From: Planctomycetota bacterium
Lineage (GTDB): Bacteria; Planctomycetota; Planctomycetia; Pirellulales; Lacipirellulaceae
Length of the DNA: 64,000 nt
Assembly (NCBI GenBank): GCA_029259945.1
Contig: JAJDEF010000005.1
Coordinates: forward strand, 33,629-97,628
Direction of reading: 5' to 3'
Positions 34,621 through 43,676 of the stretch are shown piece by piece. How positions within the stretch are numbered: the first letter of the stretch is position 1; each line of letters begins with the position of its first letter. The notes under the pieces were generated by a model. That model did not search any database. It had not been told where the DNA came from and saw nothing but the letters and a program-made list of their open reading frames with translations. A program made the position numbers and the translations under genes.

Positions 34621-36846
34621 ATGTCATTAAAGCTGGTTGCTACTGCTGCGTTTGGTCTCGAAGCCGTGGTGGTGCGCGAGTTGGAGCAGTTAGGGTATAC
34701 GCCTAAAATCACGCGGCCCGGCAGGATCGAGTTCGAGGGCGACACGCGAGCCATCTGCCGGGCGAATCTTTGGCTTCGCTCTGCCGACCGAGTGTTGGTG
34801 CAATTGGCCAAGTTTGCCGCTCCAGATTTCGATGCCCTATTCGACACCGTTCGTTCGTTGCCTTGGGAAGATTGGATTGCTCAGGATGCGGCGATCCCGG
34901 TACGAGGTCGGTCGCATAAATCGCAACTCACCAGTGTGCCGGCCTGTCAGCGAACGGTGAAAAAGGCAATTGTCGAGCGGCTGGCTGAAAGATACGGCTC
35001 AAGTTTGACGCCAGCCGTGCTTTCCGAAACTGGCCCGCCGGTGCCGGTCGAGGTCGCTATTTTAGAAGACGAAGCAACTATTTCGATTGACACCACAGGC
35101 AACGGGTTGCACAGACGGGGCTATCGGACGCTCACCGGCCCCGCGCAATTACGCGAGACCTTGGCAGCCGCCTTAGTGCAACTAAGCTTTTGGAAACCAG
35201 ACCGCCCGCTGATCGACCCATTCTGCGGAACGGGCACGATTGTTATCGAGGCGGTCATGCTTGGACGGAAGATGGCACCCGGGCGACAGCGAGAGTTTGC
35301 CGCAGAACATTGGCCCTCTTTTCCTAAACTCGACTGGCAGTCGGCGCGCGAAGAGGCCGACGATCTCAAGTTGCCCAATCTGCAAGAGCGGCCGATGGGC
35401 ACCGACATCGACCCCGAAGCACTAAAACTCGCGCGCTATCATGCCGAGCAGGCTGGCGTCGCCGATGATATCCATTGGCAACAACGGGCGTTTGCCGATC
35501 TTACTTCGCCACGTCATTATGGCTGCACGATCATGAACCCGCCTTACGGGTTGCGTTTAGGTGAAGATCGAGAAATCGAGGCGCTGTATCGCGATTTCCC
35601 CAAAGTGTTGCGGCGACTAAAGAGTTGGTCGCACTATATTCTTTCTGCTAAAGGAGATTTGGAACAGCTAGTTGGGCAGCAGGCAAATCGGCGTCGAAAA
35701 CTCTTTAACGCACAGATTGCCTGCACCTATTATCAGTTCCACGGTCCGCGACCACCTCGGCGTGAAAACATTGCTGCGGAAGAAAATTCCGAGTTAGTAC
35801 AAACGAGCACCGATGAAAAAATCCTAGAAAGCGTCGACCCGCTGATAAAGAAACAGGAGAAGGTTGCTGTGGCACCCGCTTTTGGCGGATTGCGAGTCGA
35901 GGCTTCTCGACAGGCCGAAGAGTTTGCGAACCGGTTGCGAAAGCTTGCGCGGCATCTGCGACGTTGGCCCACCAAGCGAGGAATCACTTGTTATCGCATC
36001 TACGAACGCGATATCCCCGAAGTGCCGTTAGTGGTCGATCGTTATGAGAATGCGCTGCACATCGCCGAGTTCGAGCGTCCTCATGATCGGACCGTCGCCG
36101 AGCATGCCGACTGGCTCGATTTGATGGTTCGCACTGCTGCCAAAGTGCTAGAGACGCCACGCGAGCTGGTTTACCTGAAACATCGAGCACGACAGCGAGG
36201 CGATACACAGTACGACCGAGTGAAAAACGAAAAGTCGGTTCACCAAGTCAAAGAAGATGGCCTAACTTTTCAGGTCAACCTGTCGGATTATCTCGATACC
36301 GGATTGTTTCTTGATCACCGCATCACAAGAAAAATGGTGCGAGAGGCGGCCGAAGGAAAAAACTTCTTAAACCTATTCGCTTATACCGGAGCTTTTACGG
36401 TTTACGCGGCGGCAGGCGGAGCAGTAAAAACGACGACCGTCGATTTGTCTTCGAACTACCTCGATTGGGCACAGGAGAACTTGCGTCTCAACAATTTTTC
36501 AGGCAGTCAACACCGCCTAGTCCGCCGCGATGCGTCTGAATTTTTAGAAAAGATGACCGCCGACGAGCGTTACGACCTTGCCGTGGTCGATCCACCGACA
36601 TTTTCGAACAGCAAGCGGTTGGAAAACGATTGGGACGTACAGCGAGATCACCACTTGCTGCTAAAACAGTTGATTCCGTGCATGGCCCCGGGTGGGGTGA
36701 TTTATTTTTCGACGAATTCGCGTCGATTCAAACTCGATGAGTCGTCGCTAAGTGGGGTCGCCATTCGCGAGATCAGCCGCCAAACAGTCCCTGAAGATTT
36801 CCGCAACAAACGAATCCACCGCTGCTGGCGAATGACCCTGCCCTAA
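34621..36846 (+). CDS. rlmKL: Fused 23S rRNA methyltransferase RlmKL
   Basis: A 741-residue two-domain methyltransferase. The N-terminal half has a THUMP region and the m2G2445 domain with DPFCGTGTIVIEAV (about residue 200) and MNPPYGLRLGED (about 304). The C-terminal half, the m7G2069 domain, has FLNLFAYTGAFTVYAAAGGA (about 580) and VDPPTFSNSKRL (about 656). It modifies 23S rRNA during 50S assembly. Its TAA overlaps, on the other strand, the TAG of nadE: the two convergent genes share 4 bp and have no room for a separate terminator. Confidence 0.95.
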   Translation: MSLKLVATAAFGLEAVVVRELEQLGYTPKITRPGRIEFEGDTRAICRANLWLRSADRVLVQLAKFAAPDFDALFDTVRSLPWEDWIAQDAAIPVRGRSHKSQLTSVPACQRTVKKAIVERLAERYGSSLTPAVLSETGPPVPVEVAILEDEATISIDTTGNGLHRRGYRTLTGPAQLRETLAAALVQLSFWKPDRPLIDPFCGTGTIVIEAVMLGRKMAPGRQREFAAEHWPSFPKLDWQSAREEADDLKLPNLQERPMGTDIDPEALKLARYHAEQAGVADDIHWQQRAFADLTSPRHYGCTIMNPPYGLRLGEDREIEALYRDFPKVLRRLKSWSHYILSAKGDLEQLVGQQANRRRKLFNAQIACTYYQFHGPRPPRRENIAAEENSELVQTSTDEKILESVDPLIKKQEKVAVAPAFGGLRVEASRQAEEFANRLRKLARHLRRWPTKRGITCYRIYERDIPEVPLVVDRYENALHIAEFERPHDRTVAEHADWLDLMVRTAAKVLETPRELVYLKHRARQRGDTQYDRVKNEKSVHQVKEDGLTFQVNLSDYLDTGLFLDHRITRKMVREAAEGKNFLNLFAYTGAFTVYAAAGGAVKTTTVDLSSNYLDWAQENLRLNNFSGSQHRLVRRDASEFLEKMTADERYDLAVVDPPTFSNSKRLENDWDVQRDHHLLLKQLIPCMAPGGVIYFSTNSRRFKLDESSLSGVAIREISRQTVPEDFRNKRIHRCWRMTLP

Positions 36847-38819
36847 AGAAAACGCTCGCGCAGCTCCGCCAGCTCTCGTTCATACCCACCCGAAAGAATC
36901 GGGAAGCGGCACCAAGTCTTCGGGTCAAGGTTTTCGTCATCCAGATGAAACGAGGGGGCGTACCGTTCTCGCTTCCATTGGTTACGCGACCAGAGCTCGA
37001 AGAATCGCTCGACCCACTGGCCAAGCTGTTGGGTGCTGTGGTCACTGAACTGCGGCCGAATCGTTTCAAAGACCTCGGCAGGCATGAGTTTGTCGCGTAT
37101 TGCAGCTCGCTCGATGGCGTCGAGGACTACGTAGGGCATCAAATCGCCCTCGTCCGTTTGACCATGTTCCTGGGGGCGCAGTTCTGCCGTGGGCTGTTGG
37201 ACGTTTACCACCCCCAGAGCAGGCAACGGCCCAACGCTTGCGGGCCCGGTGGTTTCCATCCACTTTAGCCATTCGAGCAGGAACGCTTTGTCGATGCCTG
37301 CAATCGGCGAAAGGCCGCCGCACGTGTCGCCATCCATTGTGGCATAGCCGACCGCCGCTTCGCTTCGGTTGCTGGTGGCAAGCAGCAGAGCACCGCTGAG
37401 GTTGGCAAGGAGCCATGCCCCAGGGCCACGCGTTCGGGCTTGGATATTTTGCAACGCAACATCATCGGTTTCCCAAGTAAGGTTTCGGTCGACCGCCTGC
37501 GAGACTGTGTCGACATAGGCATCGATCATGGCATCGACATTCCATTCCAAAAACCGAGCCCCGAGGGCAACAGCCACCGTTCTGGCCGCGTTGCGGGTCG
37601 TCTCGCTACTTTGGCGCGTCGATTGATAAACGCAGGTAAGCAATTCGCGGACTAGCGATTGTTTATCACCGGCGGTGGTCACACCTGAAATGTGGGCAAG
37701 CTTGTCGACAAACTCTTGGTGGCCTATTTCTGCCGTGCCAAATTCGGTCATCAGAAAAATCATCGTGGCGACCGTCGCCGAATCGGCCCCGCCGCTCAGC
37801 GAGACCACAAATCCGCCCGCCCGACTCTTGCGTAAGTAATCGTAGAGCGCCAAGGGGACGGCCCGAGCAAATTCTTCTTCTTTGGGCGGGGGCGAAATGT
37901 CCCACGCCGCAGGCATTTGGGAAGGTTTGACTTTGCCGGGCACGGGAAACGAGAAATCGTGTTCGACGGTGGCACCGCCGCCGCTTGGGTGAAGTGGTCT
38001 AGCGCTGGCGCGATCTTGACGCGTGGCTTCAACATCGATATCCGCCGTTTGCAGAATGCGGTCGGCGTAAGAAAACCTCGGCCCGACGGCAAGCATTTTA
38101 CCACGACTCGCGACGAGCGTCCCCCCATCGTAGATAGCCCGTCCTGATTCGTTGCCCAGTAAATTGCAATAGGCGTAGCTCACATGAAACGACTTGGAAC
38201 CTGTAAGCACAAAGTCTCGACGGATTTCTTGCTTGGCAAATGCAAAGTGGCTTGCGCTAGGATTGAGGATGATGTCTGCCCCACGAGCGGCTAGGTTTGC
38301 GATGGGTCGATTTTTCACCCAAGCGTCGCGACAGATTTCCATGCCGATGCGTGTGCCTCCGCAATCAAAAAGCAAATCGCCCACCGGGTACGGACATCCG
38401 TCGATTTGCACTTCGCGAACATCCCCTGCCTCCCAGGGGTGGAACCAACGTGGTTCGTAGTGAATTCCATCCCCGGCGAGGTGTTGCTTGCCCACAAAAC
38501 CGAGCAGGTGCCCATCACAAGCGAGGGCGGCAACGTTGTAGAGTTGTTTTTCGACTAAAAGTGGCAACCCCAGTGCGACCGCCAACCCGCCGGTTTCGGG
38601 AATGATTTCGCCTAGCAGTTGAATCGCCGTCTGTTGTACGCCCAAGGCGAGAAACGCATCTTCGCAACCGTAGCCACTAATACACATCTCTGGCAGGCAA
38701 AGCACCGAGACCTCGGCCTTACGCGCTTCGCGAATTGCTGCCAGGATATTCGCGCGGTTCGCATCCCAGGCGAGTGGCGTCTGGTTGAGGCTCGCAGCGG
38801 CAAGGCGGATCGTAGTCAT
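36843..38819 (-). CDS. nadE: Glutamine-dependent NAD+ synthetase
   Basis: A 658-residue enzyme making NAD+ from deamido-NAD+, ATP and glutamine. The ATG at 38819 gives MTTIRLAAASLNQTPLAWD; the 22-residue extension upstream looks non-coding. The nitrilase-like glutaminase domain (about residues 1-280) has LPEMCISGYGCEDAF, FVGKQHLAGDG and GMEICRDAWVKN with the catalytic Glu, Lys and Cys. The synthetase domain (about 310-650) has the PP-loop SLSGGADSATVA (about 340). It overlaps rlmKL by 4 bp at the stop codons. Confidence 0.95.
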   Translation of the reverse strand: MTTIRLAAASLNQTPLAWDANRANILAAIREARKAEVSVLCLPEMCISGYGCEDAFLALGVQQTAIQLLGEIIPETGGLAVALGLPLLVEKQLYNVAALACDGHLLGFVGKQHLAGDGIHYEPRWFHPWEAGDVREVQIDGCPYPVGDLLFDCGGTRIGMEICRDAWVKNRPIANLAARGADIILNPSASHFAFAKQEIRRDFVLTGSKSFHVSYAYCNLLGNESGRAIYDGGTLVASRGKMLAVGPRFSYADRILQTADIDVEATRQDRASARPLHPSGGGATVEHDFSFPVPGKVKPSQMPAAWDISPPPKEEEFARAVPLALYDYLRKSRAGGFVVSLSGGADSATVATMIFLMTEFGTAEIGHQEFVDKLAHISGVTTAGDKQSLVRELLTCVYQSTRQSSETTRNAARTVAVALGARFLEWNVDAMIDAYVDTVSQAVDRNLTWETDDVALQNIQARTRGPGAWLLANLSGALLLATSNRSEAAVGYATMDGDTCGGLSPIAGIDKAFLLEWLKWMETTGPASVGPLPALGVVNVQQPTAELRPQEHGQTDEGDLMPYVVLDAIERAAIRDKLMPAEVFETIRPQFSDHSTQQLGQWVERFFELWSRNQWKRERYAPSFHLDDENLDPKTWCRFPILSGGYERELAELRERFL

Positions 38820-38906
38820 ACCCGCAATATACGTGCTGACGTAGGGGAACCGGAAGATGCCTTCTTCGTTTTGCCCGTCTGTCATTTTCGCGGCTTGAGC
38901 CCGCAG

Positions 38907-39527
38907 CTAGTTCGAAATGGTGAATCCAAAACTCGAACCGTGGCCGTGGTGGGCACCACGATGATAGCCGTAGTGCGGCACGTAGCAGCCTGGGCGTCCG
39001 TAATAGTGTTCTTCGACGATTACTGGCGGGGGGCCTACGACGACAGGAGGTGGGTTCTGCATGGTTTGAATGACGTCGCTGCTCACGCCATTGTTCGACA
39101 GATAGATGATGTCGTTCGGGCCTAGCGGCTGTGCGACGCCGGAGGTTTGGATGTAGTTTTGAATCAATCGCGGATCGACATTAGCCTTGGTCATCGAAAC
39201 CACTTCGTTGACGGTTGCCGCGCCGGCTGGAACTTGGCGCCCCATTTGTGCCGCGATTTGTGCGCGATTTTGAGCCGCCATTTCATCCATGCCACTCCCC
39301 ACCGTAGCACCCGTGAGTGCGCCCAACCCAGCGCCAATTACTGCGCCTGTTCCAGCGTTCCCCGATTGGTTGCCGATGATTGCTCCCGCCCCTGCGCCGG
39401 CAAGTGCTCCGAGTCCTGCACCTCGATCGGCGTAGTAAGGCGATTGGCAACCTGCCGCAAAGGTGCTGACAACAATCAGCAAAGCAGCAATGGGGCGAAT
39501 AGATCGGGGAGAGGATGTTTCAAGCAT
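38907..39527 (-). CDS. Glycine-zipper lipoprotein
   Basis: A 206-residue protein with a signal peptide and lipobox-like VSTFAAGC (Cys about residue 27). Residues about 35-82 are a glycine-zipper (GAGLGALAGAGAGAIIGNQSGNAGTGAVIGAGLG), which can insert in or pack against a membrane. A helical region (about 100-165) contains VNEVVSMTKANVDPRLIQNYIQTSG. The tail (165-206) is rich in Pro, His, Gly and Tyr. Such proteins are usually outer-membrane or cell-envelope components. The specific function is unknown. Confidence 0.82.
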   Translation of the reverse strand: MLETSSPRSIRPIAALLIVVSTFAAGCQSPYYADRGAGLGALAGAGAGAIIGNQSGNAGTGAVIGAGLGALTGATVGSGMDEMAAQNRAQIAAQMGRQVPAGAATVNEVVSMTKANVDPRLIQNYIQTSGVAQPLGPNDIIYLSNNGVSSDVIQTMQNPPPVVVGPPPVIVEEHYYGRPGCYVPHYGYHRGAHHGHGSSFGFTISN

Positions 39528-39743
39528 GGCGATACCAAATGGCTGGCTGGGTAAGAATTACGGGGCTGCGAAGCGTCGCAAGACCGAGTTTGCCGGTCAA
39601 TAGCGACCGCCGGCGATTCCCGACATCGAACTGCTGGCTAATTGGGGAAAACAAGGCTTTGCTAGCGAGATCGGTTTGTATTATTGCGAGAATTACCACG
39701 ATTTTTCAGAACGTGCTTGCATCCTCATCCGTTGCCGCATAGA

Positions 39744-39894
39744 CTTTAGGGCAACTCGGGATTTGTGGCCGCTTGCAGCCGAAACTGCTAAAGAGCCAAA
39801 ACGTCGCTACTCAAGGCCGCTATTGGCCACGGGGGCGACAAAAACCTAATGAGCTTCACAAGCCGCATTTACCGAGAGTAGGTGCGGTTTTTTT
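39744..39894 (+). ncRNA. Structured leader candidate before PLP enzyme gene
   Basis: Three stems can be drawn by eye in the 410-bp gap upstream of the 39937 gene. P1 is CTTTAG (39744-39749) with CTAAAG (39788-39793). A second stem is GTCGC (39803-39807) with GCGAC (39835-39839), enclosing GGCC (39815-39818) with GGCC (39825-39828). An intrinsic terminator follows at 39863-39894. CTACTC (39807-39812) is the exact complement of GAGTAG (39876-39881) in the terminator loop, giving a possible pseudoknot or antiterminator. No consensus of known SAM, SAH or cobalamin riboswitches is visible. A regulatory RNA is inferred. Confidence 0.45.
39863..39894 (+). terminator. Intrinsic terminator 40 nt before the start codon
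   Basis: CCGCA (39863-39867) pairs with TGCGG (39883-39887), with extra ACC/GG pairs inside, followed by T7 (39888-39894). The strand is that of the downstream PLP gene, which starts at 39937, so it would stop that gene's own transcript unless it is antagonised. Confidence 0.65.
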
Positions 39895-39936
39895 CGTGCG
39901 CGAGCAAGACCGCTTAGCATTTTTTTCCTTGGCCCC

Positions 39937-41193
39937 ATGAAGTCACTCATCATGAGTCACGTTGAAATGACGAAGCCAACCGGTCGTGTCCCAGATCCGT
40001 CAAAGCCAAAGACCTCTGGCGACACCCCTACCAATTTTTCGACGCTGTCGGTCCATGCAGGCGAAAGTCGGCAGAAGCCGGGTGACTCGATCACCGATCC
40101 GATTTTCTGCGCGTCGACTTTTACCTTCACCGACACGCAATCGGTCATCGACTACATCGAGAAGGATCAATCTCGCGAGGAGTATGGCCGTTATGGCAAT
40201 CCGAGCGAGCGCGTCGTCGAGCGAAAGTTAGCGGCACTCGAGGGTGGCGAAGATGCCATCCTCTATTCCAGTGGCATGTCTGCCATCGTTGGGCTATTGA
40301 TGGCGAAGCTTGGCTCGGGTGACGAGGTGATTTTTTTCGACGAATGTTACCATCGTAGCCGTGAGTTTTGCACCAAGCATCTGTCTCGTTTTGGTGTGGT
40401 GACCCGTCAGGTGCCTGCCTGCGACTACGACGCCATGGCAGCGGCCATCACCCCGCAGACAAAAATGCTCATCAGCGAATCGCCAACCAATCCGCAACTT
40501 AGTTGCGTCGATCTCGAACGCTTTGCAAAGATTGGGCAAGAAAACGGCGTCGAAACGCTCATCGATGCAACGCTAGCTACGCCCTATAACCTGCAACCGA
40601 TTTCGGCAGGGGTCGATTATGTGCTTCACTCGGCAACGAAGTACCTCGGCGGGCATAACGATTTGTTAGCCGGTGTGGTCGTCGGGACGAAGGAAAATCT
40701 CGAGCCAGTACGCAATCTTCGTGGCATCATGGGAGCGGTGAACGGGCCGCAGAATATCTACCTGTTGACTCGCGGGCTCAAAACCTTCGAACTACGGATG
40801 CAGCGGCACAACGAAAATGGCCAACGAGTGGCAGAGTTCCTAGAGAGCCACCCAAGGGTAGAGCGAGTCTGCTATCCCGGTCTGGCTTCGCACCCGCATC
40901 ACGAGATCGCGAAAAAAACGATGCGAGGCTATGGTGGTTTAGTGACATTTTTTATCAAGGACGCCGATTGGCGCGCGACGGCCGACATTGTCGACGCGGT
41001 AAAGATTCCTCGCATTGCTCCAAGTTTGGGGGGCGTCGAATCGTTAATCGAACAGCCCTTGGTGATGAGCTACTACCAATGCACGCCGGAAGAGCGCGAA
41101 CAATACGGGATTCCAGATAATATGATCCGCCTTGCCTGCGGGATCGAAAATGCGGACGATCTCATCGGAGATCTCGCCCAGGCGCTAGGGTAA
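39937..41193 (+). CDS. Cys/Met metabolism PLP enzyme (cystathionine synthase/lyase type), copy 1
   Basis: A 418-residue gamma-class PLP enzyme (MetB/MetC/MetY group). PLP-binding Lys lies in YVLHSATKYLGGHNDLLAG (about residue 231), with the phosphate-loop block EEYGRYGNPSERVVERKLAALEGGEDAILYSSGMSAI (about 85-120) and APSLGGVESLIEQP near the C-terminus. The first 40 residues are a Thr/Pro-rich extension absent from the second copy. Family members act in transsulfuration; I cannot decide between synthase, lyase and sulfhydrylase. The gene follows the structured leader and terminator, so expression is probably attenuated. Confidence 0.88.
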   Translation: MKSLIMSHVEMTKPTGRVPDPSKPKTSGDTPTNFSTLSVHAGESRQKPGDSITDPIFCASTFTFTDTQSVIDYIEKDQSREEYGRYGNPSERVVERKLAALEGGEDAILYSSGMSAIVGLLMAKLGSGDEVIFFDECYHRSREFCTKHLSRFGVVTRQVPACDYDAMAAAITPQTKMLISESPTNPQLSCVDLERFAKIGQENGVETLIDATLATPYNLQPISAGVDYVLHSATKYLGGHNDLLAGVVVGTKENLEPVRNLRGIMGAVNGPQNIYLLTRGLKTFELRMQRHNENGQRVAEFLESHPRVERVCYPGLASHPHHEIAKKTMRGYGGLVTFFIKDADWRATADIVDAVKIPRIAPSLGGVESLIEQPLVMSYYQCTPEEREQYGIPDNMIRLACGIENADDLIGDLAQALG

Positions 41194-41250
41194 TTGACTA
41201 AGTTGACGAGCAAAGTCATTGCTACCCAAAAATAAACACTAGCTAATTGA

Positions 41251-41321
41251 ACCACAGAGGACGCAGAGAACACAGAGGAAGGATTTTCCTAGGTGCTCTG
41301 TGTCCTCTGTGGTAATTTTTT
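41251..41321. terminator. CCACAGAGG palindrome between the PLP genes
   Basis: Arms ACCACAGAGGACGCAGAG (41251-41268) and CTCTGTGTCCTCTGTGGT (41296-41313) form an 18-bp near-perfect stem, followed on the plus strand by AA and a T8 run (41316-41323). It belongs to the same repeat family as the elements at 51961 and 52874 but, with the T-run, could also act as an intrinsic terminator for the first PLP gene. Confidence 0.7.
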
Positions 41322-41369
41322 TTCTTCTTTTGATGGAGTCGGTCGACATTCGACAGGCAGCAGATCGCT

Positions 41370-42509
41370 ATGCAATTCCGTACTCGTGCTATCCACGTTG
41401 GCAACCATCGCTGTCGCGAGACAGGTGCCGTCGTTCCCCCGATTCATCTGGCGTCGACCTTTGTTCAGCCTGGTGCTGGCGACTGGGGAGAGTACGATTA
41501 TTCAAGAAGCGGCAACCCGACGCGTAAAGCCTTGGAAACCACGCTTGCGTCGCTTGAAGGAGGGTGCGGTGCGCTTTGCTTTGCAAGTGGCATGGCCGCG
41601 ACTCATGGGGTCGTCGGCATGTTCAGCTCTGGGGATCATATCGTCGCGGGAAGCGACATCTACGGCGGAACCTACCGACTGTTGCATCAGATCACCAGTC
41701 GGGCGGGAATCGAAGTCACGCTTGCCGATTCGACTGATCTTGCTGCGATCGAGGCAGCCATCACCCCCGCAACCAAGCTGGTGTGGATCGAAAGCCCCGG
41801 CAACCCGCGCATGACGATCACCGACATTGGTGCCTGCGCAGAGATTGCCCATCGGCATGGCGCACTGTTGGGCGTCGACAGCACGTTTGCTACCCCCGTT
41901 TTGACCCGACCCTTGGAACTCGGGGCAGATATCGTCATGCACTCGGCCACCAAGTATCTTGGCGGGCATAGCGATTTGATGGGCGGTGCGTTGGTGGTAC
42001 GCGAGCAATCGCTTTTCGACGAACTCTATTTCGTCCAAAATGCGACCGGCGCAATCATGGGACCGCTCGAAGCGTTTTTGTGCTCGCGCGGTGTTAAAAC
42101 ACTGGAACTACGAGTTCGCGAACAAAGCCAAACTGCCCAGCGTTTGGCCGATTGGCTAGCCACCCACGATCAGGTCGAGCGGGTTCTCTATCCCGGCTTG
42201 CCCGATCATCCTGGACATGACGTGGCCAAGCGTCAAATGGACGGGGCCTTTGGGGCCATGCTGACGTTTGAATTGCGGGGCGATTATGCGGCTGCCAAAC
42301 GTTTTGTCGAATCGACCCAATTGTTTCAGCTTGCGGTTAGCTTGGGGGCGGTTGAATCGTTGATCGAACAACCCGCTTCGATGTCGCACGCCAGCTATGC
42401 GGCCGAAGATCGCGCCAAACACGGCATCACCGACGGAATGATTCGCCTCTCCGTGGGTTTGGAAGCCTTTGAAGATCTACGAGCAGATTTAGAACGTGCT
42501 TTTGGCTAA
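41370..42509 (+). CDS. Cys/Met metabolism PLP enzyme, copy 2
   Basis: A 379-residue homologue of the gene before it, of normal family length. It has AIHVGNHRCRETGAVVPPIHLASTF at the start, EYDYSRSGNPTRKALETTLASLEGG in the phosphate loop, PLP Lys in IVMHSATKYLGGHSDLMGG (about residue 198) and AVSLGAVESLIEQPASMSHASY near the end. The last block, with SMSHA, resembles cystathionine gamma-lyase/gamma-synthase. The pair may split synthesis and cleavage of cystathionine (inference). The 176-bp gap between them holds the CCACAGAGG element. Confidence 0.9.
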   Translation: MQFRTRAIHVGNHRCRETGAVVPPIHLASTFVQPGAGDWGEYDYSRSGNPTRKALETTLASLEGGCGALCFASGMAATHGVVGMFSSGDHIVAGSDIYGGTYRLLHQITSRAGIEVTLADSTDLAAIEAAITPATKLVWIESPGNPRMTITDIGACAEIAHRHGALLGVDSTFATPVLTRPLELGADIVMHSATKYLGGHSDLMGGALVVREQSLFDELYFVQNATGAIMGPLEAFLCSRGVKTLELRVREQSQTAQRLADWLATHDQVERVLYPGLPDHPGHDVAKRQMDGAFGAMLTFELRGDYAAAKRFVESTQLFQLAVSLGAVESLIEQPASMSHASYAAEDRAKHGITDGMIRLSVGLEAFEDLRADLERAFG

Positions 42510-42574
42510 GTTCGAGGGGGTTTCAGGAGGATGAGCGCGTCGCCGACAGTGACGCCTGTACTTCTGCCGTTTCT

Positions 42575-43588
42575 TCAATTGCCTGCGTCAGGTTGCGGAT
42601 AGACTGCGTTCCAGTCTTGTTTCATGTCAACGATAGTCCAATGGTGTTCTTTGGCCCAATCCAACGCGTTGTCCAAACGGCCAATGTGCGATTTGCGATC
42701 ATATGCCCATTCCCGCTCGGCATCGGTGTGATGGACAAGCAAGCAAAAGCTAAGGCCCTTTCTGGCATCAGTCCACTGAAGCATTTGCAAGTCGCCGTCG
42801 GAGTTACCAAACGCTGCGATAGGTCGGCGGCCGATGAATTTGTTGATCGCGATCGGCTTACCCTCCTTGTCGTCGATGAAATTGATTTCAGGAAGACGCA
42901 TGATGACGGGTACGCCGTTACGCAGCTCGAAATTGGTCTTAATACTGCTGCCAATGACCTGCTCGGGCGGAATGTCGTAGACCTCTTCGGCAAATACTCG
43001 TAGAAACTCAATTCCACCGCCCGAAGTAATGTAGGTCTTGAAACCGTTGGCACGCAGATACACAAGTAGTTCTAGCATCGGCTGGAAAACAAGTTCGTGA
43101 TATCGCCGCTGAAATCTCGGATGATGGGCGGTGTTGAGCCAGTCTTTCACGATCGAAGCGAATTCGTCTGTCGTCATTTCGGCATGGGATGCCATCACCA
43201 GTTTGAGCAACCCTTCCATGCCAGATTTGGCCAGTGTTTCCTGATCGTCTTCGAGAACGGACTTGAAAGGTTGCCGATGTCTCCACTCTGGATGGTTCGG
43301 CGCGAGTTGTTTGATGCGGTCAATAGCGAATTGAAGCTGGAAATAGATCGGCTTCTCTGACCACAGACAGCCGTCGTTGTCAAAGACGGCGATCCGCTCG
43401 GAAAGCGGAACAAAATCAGGGGCATCCACCGTCGTGACGCGTTGGACGAAATCTATGATGGCGGACTTCGCTGGGCAGTCGTTCCAAGAGGAGAGAGGAT
43501 CGTGCTGCATGGTCGCACTGCAGGTTGCGCTAATCACCATGGTGCAAACGCATACTATCGCACGGCTGCCTTTGATCAATCGCCACAT
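42575..43588 (-). CDS. Secreted HAD-family phosphatase
   Basis: A 337-residue protein with a signal peptide (about residues 1-26) and AAGGAG before its ATG. HAD motif I is AVFDNDGCLWSEKP (nucleophile Asp about residue 70). Motif II is the Thr/Ser in FKTYITSGGGIEFLR (about 185), and motif III/IV is AFGNSDGDLQMLQWTD (about 265). It should hydrolyse a phosphoester outside the cytoplasm; the substrate is unknown. It lies downstream of the arylsulfatase gene on the same strand with a terminator-like hairpin between. Confidence 0.85.
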   Translation of the reverse strand: MWRLIKGSRAIVCVCTMVISATCSATMQHDPLSSWNDCPAKSAIIDFVQRVTTVDAPDFVPLSERIAVFDNDGCLWSEKPIYFQLQFAIDRIKQLAPNHPEWRHRQPFKSVLEDDQETLAKSGMEGLLKLVMASHAEMTTDEFASIVKDWLNTAHHPRFQRRYHELVFQPMLELLVYLRANGFKTYITSGGGIEFLRVFAEEVYDIPPEQVIGSSIKTNFELRNGVPVIMRLPEINFIDDKEGKPIAINKFIGRRPIAAFGNSDGDLQMLQWTDARKGLSFCLLVHHTDAEREWAYDRKSHIGRLDNALDWAKEHHWTIVDMKQDWNAVYPQPDAGN

Positions 43589-43604
43589 GTTTTTTCTCCT
43601 AAGG

Positions 43605-43644
43605 AACTAAGAAAAGCCTCGTCAGCCGGTGGACTGGCGAGGCT
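43605..43644 (-). terminator. Terminator after the arylsulfatase gene
   Basis: AGCCTCG (43615-43621) pairs with CGAGGCT (43638-43644). Read on the minus strand, the stem is followed by TTTC TT and lies about 33 nt beyond the sulfatase stop. It would separate the sulfatase transcript from the HAD phosphatase gene, though the T-run is short. Confidence 0.5.
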
Positions 43645-43676
43645 GAATTGGTGGATAGTAAGGCGGAGAGCCGGGA

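Noticed and set aside
39744..39936. A known SAM, SAH or cobalamin riboswitch before the PLP gene
   Set aside because: The conserved sequence cores of these families are not present; only the general leader-plus-terminator layout is similar.
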